DNA from: JAUVKT01 sp964634565
Lineage (GTDB): Bacteria > Bacteroidota > Bacteroidia > Bacteroidales > VadinHA17
Direction: 5' to 3'
Length of the DNA stretch: 11,773 nt
Assembly (NCBI GenBank): GCA_964634565.1
Contig: CAZWLP010000072.1
Span: 1 to 11,773 of the forward strand
The position numbers and the translations under genes are program-made. The notes beneath the pieces are model-generated. The model was given only the letters and a program-made list of their open reading frames with translations. It searched no databases and was not told the DNA's origin. Positions 7,159-11,773 of this stretch are shown one piece after another; within the stretch, counting starts at the first letter, position 1; each line of letters opens with the position of its first letter.

Positions 7159-8100
7159 TTAAAGATAGACAAAGAATAAAAACAATATATACGACATTAT
7201 AAGGATTACACCCTTCCATCTTCCAAGATACGAACCTCTTAGAGGAAGTATTATAAGCATCAACAATATCGAGATACCCAGCATATACCACAGATCAAAA
7301 GAAAGTACTCCGGTATCCTGAATACTTATCGGGGCTATTGCAGATGTAATACCCAGTATGGCAAGTATATTAAAAATATTTGAGCCTATAATATTACCGA
7401 TTGATATTTCATTTTGTTTTCTGGCAGCTGCTACTACCGAGGTAGCCAGTTCAGGCAGGCTTGTTCCGAGAGCTATTACGGAGACTGAAATAACTCTTTC
7501 GCTTACATTAAAGCTTCTTGCAATTTCGGATGCACCCCTAACAAGGAAATCGGCTCCAATTATTAGTGCAAGACTTGATACTATTATAAGGAAAATTGAA
7601 GCTATCACAGAGTATCTTATTGTTGGAGGCATTCCCCTTCCATTTCTGAGTTCCTTCCTTGAATGCTTCAGTACTGCAAAAACAAATAAGATAAGAAGTA
7701 TTATCATTATAAGACCTTCCGGTCTTGATAATTGCCTCCCTGTATAGAGAAATACTATCAGAATAATGCTGACGACAAGCATAACTATCCAATCCCTGAC
7801 AACAGCCCTGGTTTTAATAAAATATGGCGTAATTATTATTGTAAGGGCAAGAACCAATCCAATATTAGAAATATTACTTCCAATGACATTGCCGAGTGAG
7901 ATATCCGGGTGCCCTGATATTGCAGCTTCAAGACTAACAACCAGCTCCGGAGCAGAGGTTCCAAAAGAGACGACTGTAACACCTACAACAAGTGCTGAAA
8001 TCTTAAAATGACCGGCAAGCGATACTCCTCCTCTTACCAGGAATTCACCTCCTGCCAGAAGCAAAATAAGACCGGCAATAAGGTAAAGAGATTGTTGCAT
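7159..8100 (-). CDS. CaCA-family sodium/calcium antiporter (YrbG-like)
   Basis: A 313-residue inner-membrane cation exchanger with about ten hydrophobic segments in two inverted halves. Both alpha repeats are present. Repeat 1 has GTSAPEL (residues 47-53) and GNVIGSNISNI (70-80). Repeat 2 has GTSLPEL (212-218) and GNIIGSNIFNI (235-245). Glu52 and Glu217 in the two (G)TSxPEL motifs are the residues that coordinate Ca2+ in characterised family members. The halves are joined by a charged cytoplasmic loop around residues 147-160 (HSRKELRNGRG). Such proteins exchange Na+ (sometimes H+ or K+) against Ca2+; the physiological ion here cannot be settled from sequence. Length is normal for bacterial members. 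It sits 29 bp after tatA and 23 bp before the ABC ATPase gene, within the same presumed transcript. No family residue appears lost. Confidence 0.93.
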   Translation of the reverse strand: MQQSLYLIAGLILLLAGGEFLVRGGVSLAGHFKISALVVGVTVVSFGTSAPELVVSLEAAISGHPDISLGNVIGSNISNIGLVLALTIIITPYFIKTRAVVRDWIVMLVVSIILIVFLYTGRQLSRPEGLIMIILLILFVFAVLKHSRKELRNGRGMPPTIRYSVIASIFLIIVSSLALIIGADFLVRGASEIARSFNVSERVISVSVIALGTSLPELATSVVAAARKQNEISIGNIIGSNIFNILAILGITSAIAPISIQDTGVLSFDLWYMLGISILLMLIILPLRGSYLGRWKGVILIMSYILFLFFVYL

Positions 8101-8129
8101 CTATTATAATTTAGGGAGATATAAACTGC

Positions 8130-8393
8130 CTATTTCATCTTATTTTTCAATGAATCTGTGACATCTTTCATGTCCTTGCCTACAGTATCGCTTATATCCT
8201 TTATATCCTCCTTAACATCTTTGGTACTCTCATTGAACTCCCTCTTAATATCATCCGTTGCCTTACGAAACTCCCGCATTCCTTTACCCAATCCCTTTGC
8301 AATATCCGGAATCCTGTTTGCACCAAAAAGCACAAGAGCAACTGCCATGATAATAAAAATTTCCTGTCCGCTAATAAATAAATATACTCCCAT
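8130..8393 (-). CDS. tatA: Twin-arginine translocase subunit TatA/E
   Basis: An 87-residue component of the Tat system, which carries folded proteins across the inner membrane; TatA oligomers form the transport-active part once TatC has bound substrate. The layout is diagnostic. A short periplasmic N-terminus is followed by a single membrane helix at about residues 6-22 with a polar Glu11. Then come the Phe23-Gly24 hinge, Pro28 and an amphipathic helix containing IAKGLGKGMREFRKA (31-45). The tail (46-87) is highly charged, with alternating Lys and Asp/Glu, as expected for TatA-type proteins. No TatC lies in the window, so its partner must be elsewhere. A strong Bacteroidota-type promoter lies 20-51 bp upstream, making tatA the first gene of the leftward operon. 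TatA and TatE cannot be told apart by sequence alone, and a TatB-like role is less likely given the short tail. Confidence 0.92.
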   Translation of the reverse strand: MGVYLFISGQEIFIIMAVALVLFGANRIPDIAKGLGKGMREFRKATDDIKREFNESTKDVKEDIKDISDTVGKDMKDVTDSLKNKMK

Positions 8394-8412
8394 ATCTTAA
8401 GGAATTAGTATG

Positions 8413-8444
8413 CAAATTTAATTGAAAATATAACGAAAGACAAA
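8413..8444 (-). promoter_or_regulatory. Strong Bacteroidota-type promoter of the tatA operon
   Basis: On the minus strand, TTTG (8441-8444), a 20-bp spacer and TAAATTTG (8413-8420) match the Bacteroidota -33/-7 consensus at every fixed base. Transcription would start near 8405-8409, leaving a leader of only about 12-16 nt before the tatA ATG at 8393. This is the best promoter match in the window and no comparable one was seen between the five downstream genes, supporting a single operon down to trmN6. Confidence 0.75.
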
Positions 8445-8462
8445 GGACTATCGATAAAAGGA

Positions 8463-8504
8463 AAGGGCTTAAAGATAAGGGCTTAGAGCTAAGGGCTTAA
8501 AGGA
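8463..8504. repeat. 14-bp tandem repeat, three copies
   Basis: Three head-to-tail 14-bp units start at 8463, 8477 and 8491, each beginning AAGGGCTTA followed by AAGAT, GAGCT and AAGGA. A decayed fourth unit (9 of 14 bases) may occupy 8449-8462. The array fills the space between the secDF terminator and the tatA promoter, so it would lie just upstream of the tat -33 box. Function unknown; it could be binding sites for a protein, or a dispersed intergenic repeat. Confidence 0.7.
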
Positions 8505-8508
8505 GAAC

Positions 8509-8540
8509 AAAAAAAGCGCCCCAATCGGAGCGCTTTTTTT
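8509..8540 (-). terminator. Intrinsic terminator of secDF
   Basis: Twenty bases after the secDF stop, the minus-strand RNA forms a 7-bp stem GCGCUCC/GGGGCGC with a GAUU loop, followed by seven U and preceded by seven A that can extend the stem. The only non-Watson-Crick pair is a U-G wobble. Read on the plus strand the same position is a C-A mismatch, so it is stronger for secDF than in the other direction. Confidence 0.9.
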
Positions 8541-8560
8541 AAATCATAATATAATTATTA

Positions 8561-11500
8561 TTAACTCTTCTTCCTGCTGCTGAGTACTCTTTCTGTTTCA
8601 CTCTTTGATATTGTATCAAAAACAACAGGAGTAGCTACGAATAGTGATGAGTATGTACCTACAACAACACCTACCATAAGTGCAAATGTAAATCCCCTGA
8701 TTACTTCTCCTCCAAAAATAAAGATAGAAAGAAGCACAACAAAGGTACTTAGCGATGTACTGAATGTACGACTTACTGTACTGTTCAGGGCTAGGTTTAA
8801 TATCTCTGTACGACCACGCTTGCGGTATAATCCCATATACTCCCTTATTCGGTCAAAAACAACCACAGTATCATTTATAGAGTATCCTACAACAGTAAGA
8901 ATTGCTGCAATAAATGCCTGATCTATTTCGAGAGAGAAGGGGAATATTCCATATCCTATGGAGAATAGTCCGAGTACGATTAAAGTGTCGTGAATAAGGG
9001 CAACTATTGCACCCAGGCCAAACTGCCAGTTTCTGAATCGCAGGAGGATATAGAGGAATATAATTAGCAGAGACAATCCGATTGCCCATGCTGCTTTCAC
9101 CTTAATATCATCAGCAATAGTAGGCCCTACTGTTTCTGAGCTCTGCCTGTAATCCGACATAAATGTCTCCTTGTCTACTCCCCCAAGCATAGGGGCAAGG
9201 CCCTGGTAAAGAAGATCTTCAACCTCTGATTCAGCCTCAGGCTCGTCGATCCTGTATTTTGTTGTTATCTTAACCTGGTCTTCATTCCCGAAGGTAACAA
9301 CATTCGGTGCCTCTCCATAAACGTCAGTAAGTAAACTGGCTATATCAGATGTAACTACCGGTTCATCAAATCTTACAACATATGACCTACCTCCTGAAAA
9401 ATCAATACCTGGGTTAAGACCCCTTGTAAACAGAGACACAATTCCAAGTAATACTATAACACTTGATACAACATAATAGATCTTCCTCTTTCCAATAAAG
9501 TCGATATGCAGATTACTAAAGATGTTCTTAGTAAACCTGGTTGAGAAAGTAAGTTTTATATTCCTTTTAAGGAAAGAATCATATATCAACCTGGTAATAA
9601 AGATTGCTGTAAACAGTGATGTAACAATACCGATTACCAGTGTGGTTGCAAATCCTTTAATTGGTCCGGTACCAAACACCATCAGTACAACACCTGTCAA
9701 CAAGGTAGTTACGTTTGCATCGATAATAGCAGAGTATGCATTCTTATATCCGTCAGCAATAGCAAGTTTTACTCCCTTACCCATTCTAAGCTCTTCTTTG
9801 ATCCTTTCATAGATCAGAACGTTTGCATCAACCGACATACCAATTGTTAGCACAATACCCGCTATACCTGGCAGCGTAAGAACAGCACCAAGAGATGCAA
9901 GCACACCCATAATAAAGAACATATTAACCAGCAGTGCAATATCTGCTACCAGTCCGGCCTTACGACTGTACCAGAATAACATATACATAAGTACAACAAC
10001 AAAGGCAATAAGGAAGGATGTCAGACCATCCTGAATAGCTTCTTTACCAAGGGAGGGTCCAACAACAGTATCCTGAATTACCTTGGCCGGAGCGGGCAAT
10101 TTACCTGACTTAAGAATATTAGCGAGGTCTTCTGCGCTCTCAATTGTAAATCCACCTGTTATTTCTGAGCTACCACCCTTTATTTCGCCAGAAGAACGCG
10201 GAGCAGATTGAACATAACCGTCAAGAACAACTGCAATACATCTGCCGGCATTCTCCCGTGTCATTCTGGCCCATATTTTTGCACCCTCAGCATTCATCGA
10301 CATATCAACCTTAGGTTCTGATCCACCTGTCTGTGAGTATGAAACCCTTGCCGATGTAACCACGTCTCCATCGAGAGGAGCTCTTCCGTCGCGGGTTGTA
10401 ACTTTTATTGCATGAAGTTCATATTGTGTATTAGTCTCATCAAAGTCAGATGGGCTTGAGCTCCACATAAATTTAATATCTCTTGGGAATAGTGATCTGA
10501 TCTGATTCATCGACAGATACTCCATTACCTTGGCCGTGTCCCTGTAATGAGCATAACCTATCACACTTCTGGACATGGGCTGACCATTTTGGTCGACTGA
10601 CGGACGCAATATTCCAAAAAGTGGATTTTGAAGTCTGAACTCCTCAAGAGTTGCAGGTTCATCGACCTGGGTTGAATCCTTTATCATATCAAGGAGAGAT
10701 TCTTCTCCTGAAACAGTATCCTGTTCTGAAGAAGTAAGATCTTCAAGTGAAGAAACTTCTCCTTCCGGGGCTTCAGTCTTATCTTCTTTCCGTGAAGCAA
10801 GTTCTTCTTCCTGGAAGGCTATAAGCAAATTATTGGCTTCGGCCAGATAATTAATAATCTCCGGATTCTCATATGTTTCCCAGAATTCCAGCTTTGCTGT
10901 CCCCTGCAGGAGCTCTCTTACCCTTTCAGGATCCTTAACACCAGGCAGTTCAACAAGAATTCTACCTCGGGCCTCAAGCTGTGAAATATTTGGCTGAGTA
11001 ACACCATAACGGTCTATTCTGTTTCTAAGTATATTGAAAGCATTATCAATTGCACTTTCTGTTTCATCTGCAAGAACGTTAAGAACCTCCTGGTTTGTTG
11101 AATTAAAATTAATCCGGTCCTTCAACTCTATTGTTCCAAAAATTGCCGACAGACTTGCGTCAGGATCTAATTCAGAAAATGATTCTCCAAATAAATCAAT
11201 AAAATTCCTCTGACTTCCCCTTTTCTTTTCATTTGCAAGCGCAATGGCATCATTGAAGGTCTTATCGGTACTATAATTAGACAGGGCCCTTACAATATCC
11301 TCAACCTTTACCTCGAGAATAACGTTCATACCACCCTTAAGGTCCAGTCCCAGGTTTAATTCCTTCGACTGTACTTCCCTGAATGAATTACCGAGATAGC
11401 TCCATTCATCTTCACTTAGAGAAGCGATTGAATCAAGATATGCCCATTCAGCCTTAAGATCACCATTTGAAGCTTCACGAGCCTCCTTTTTCACCTTGCT

Positions 11501-11584
11501 GGAAACAACTGTAAATGATAACTGATAAACTGAAACCAGGGCTAATAAAATGGCCAAAAATAGAATTGCTCCCTTGTTTTGCAT
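8561..11584 (-). CDS. secDF: Fused protein translocase subunits SecD-SecF
   Basis: A 1007-residue inner-membrane protein joining SecD and SecF, which use the proton gradient to help pull preproteins out of the SecYEG channel on the periplasmic side. The SecD half has a first membrane helix (about 5-27), the D1 motif LGLDLKGG (78-85), and the periplasmic motifs RNRIDRYGV (187-195) and VELPGVKDPERVRELL (211-226). A membrane bundle follows (about 515-668) with GMSVDANVLIYERI (582-595), whose Asp586 is the likely proton-carrying residue. The SecF half begins with a helix at about 701-720, then GIDFSGG (726-732) and the second bundle (about 829-990) with GYSINDTVVVFDRIRE (900-915). An acidic, low-complexity stretch (about 255-312) interrupts the SecD periplasmic domain. 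The ATG at 11584 gives a proper N-terminal signal-anchor. It is followed by its own terminator and preceded by a probable -7 box. Fusion and length are usual for Bacteroidota. Confidence 0.97.
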   Translation of the reverse strand: MQNKGAILFLAILLALVSVYQLSFTVVSSKVKKEAREASNGDLKAEWAYLDSIASLSEDEWSYLGNSFREVQSKELNLGLDLKGGMNVILEVKVEDIVRALSNYSTDKTFNDAIALANEKKRGSQRNFIDLFGESFSELDPDASLSAIFGTIELKDRINFNSTNQEVLNVLADETESAIDNAFNILRNRIDRYGVTQPNISQLEARGRILVELPGVKDPERVRELLQGTAKLEFWETYENPEIINYLAEANNLLIAFQEEELASRKEDKTEAPEGEVSSLEDLTSSEQDTVSGEESLLDMIKDSTQVDEPATLEEFRLQNPLFGILRPSVDQNGQPMSRSVIGYAHYRDTAKVMEYLSMNQIRSLFPRDIKFMWSSSPSDFDETNTQYELHAIKVTTRDGRAPLDGDVVTSARVSYSQTGGSEPKVDMSMNAEGAKIWARMTRENAGRCIAVVLDGYVQSAPRSSGEIKGGSSEITGGFTIESAEDLANILKSGKLPAPAKVIQDTVVGPSLGKEAIQDGLTSFLIAFVVVLMYMLFWYSRKAGLVADIALLVNMFFIMGVLASLGAVLTLPGIAGIVLTIGMSVDANVLIYERIKEELRMGKGVKLAIADGYKNAYSAIIDANVTTLLTGVVLMVFGTGPIKGFATTLVIGIVTSLFTAIFITRLIYDSFLKRNIKLTFSTRFTKNIFSNLHIDFIGKRKIYYVVSSVIVLLGIVSLFTRGLNPGIDFSGGRSYVVRFDEPVVTSDIASLLTDVYGEAPNVVTFGNEDQVKITTKYRIDEPEAESEVEDLLYQGLAPMLGGVDKETFMSDYRQSSETVGPTIADDIKVKAAWAIGLSLLIIFLYILLRFRNWQFGLGAIVALIHDTLIVLGLFSIGYGIFPFSLEIDQAFIAAILTVVGYSINDTVVVFDRIREYMGLYRKRGRTEILNLALNSTVSRTFSTSLSTFVVLLSIFIFGGEVIRGFTFALMVGVVVGTYSSLFVATPVVFDTISKSETERVLSSRKKS

Positions 11585-11641
11585 TTTAACTTAGTTTATT
11601 GAAAATTTATTTAATTCTTTTTATCTCTTTTTACGGACGTG

Positions 11642-11649
11642 CAAAGATA
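11642..11649 (-). promoter_or_regulatory. Probable -7 box of the secDF promoter
   Basis: On the minus strand the sequence is TATCTTTG, an exact TAnnTTTG match and identical to the mutS -7 box. No convincing TTTG lies 19-21 bp further upstream, so only half of the promoter is supported. The implied leader before the secDF ATG is roughly 50 nt and very A/T-rich. Confidence 0.42.
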
Positions 11650-11673
11650 TTAAATTTTTCGAAAAAGGATAAG

Positions 11674-11773
11674 TATATGATTGTAAGAATGAAGATTAAA
11701 GATTAGAAGATTACTTATGAGGATAAATAATGCAGATTAAAGCCATAAAGACTTAAAAACATCAGGATAATAG
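11674..11773. other. Purine-rich low-complexity intergenic DNA, no gene seen
   Basis: The last ~100 bases hold only very short open frames on either strand (for example nine codons from the ATG at 11677). The pentamer GATTA recurs at 11694, 11701, 11709 and 11735, giving an imperfect 7-8-bp periodicity. No terminator, tRNA or promoter can be supported here. The element extends to or past the window edge. Confidence 0.4.

Noticed and set aside
7358..7747. 129-codon open frame on the plus strand
   Set aside because: Antisense to the antiporter gene; its hydrophobic look is a mirror of membrane-segment codons.
8463..8504. CRISPR array or attachment site
   Set aside because: Units are 14 bp with no spacers between them, and no cas gene, integrase or tRNA is nearby.

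Overview
The window looks like ordinary chromosome from a member of the Bacteroidota, probably class Bacteroidia. The evidence is threefold. SecD and SecF are fused into one ~1000-residue protein. The promoters match the Bacteroidota form (TTTG, about 19-21 bp, TAnnTTTG) rather than -35/-10 boxes, and leaders are A/T-rich with few Shine-Dalgarno sequences. The gene families (DUF2400/TIGR02757, the short saccharopine-reductase-like protein, an OMP_b-brl barrel with a signal peptide ending in NAQ) are also typical of the phylum. I would not name a genus from this sequence.

Left part (1-4975). A nearly complete mutS runs leftward and leaves the window a few residues before its expected end. A 232-bp divergent region separates it from a rightward gene for a small exported beta-barrel protein; each side has its own recognisable promoter, and a 12-bp perfect palindrome lies beside the rightward one. 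A second rightward gene, 114 bp further on, encodes a saccharopine dehydrogenase (reductase)-like enzyme. Its stop codon directly abuts the stop codon of the next, convergent gene.

Middle part (4976-8444). Five leftward genes are tightly packed with gaps of 29, 23, -8 and 2 bp and read as one operon: tatA, a CaCA-family Na+/Ca2+ antiporter, a LolD-type ABC ATPase, a DUF2400 protein and trmN6. A near-perfect Bacteroidota promoter lies just before tatA, giving a very short leader. No other strong promoter was seen inside the group.

Right part (8445-11773). A 14-bp tandem repeat in three clear copies and a strong intrinsic terminator separate the tat operon from the leftward secDF gene. The terminator stem is fully paired only in the secDF direction. 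The remaining ~190 bp carry a likely secDF -7 box and purine-rich, low-complexity DNA without a gene.

Taken together, the genes serve DNA repair (MutS), tRNA modification (TrmN6) and envelope biogenesis or export (SecDF, TatA, LolD-like ATPase, outer-membrane barrel, ion antiporter). I found no defence island, mobile element, CRISPR array, RNA gene or biosynthetic cluster, and nothing here supports a new multi-gene system. The points most worth a second look are non-coding (the 14-bp repeats upstream of the tat promoter, the palindrome beside the OMP promoter, the zero-gap convergent gene pair) and the DNA-glycosylase-like motif in the DUF2400 protein.
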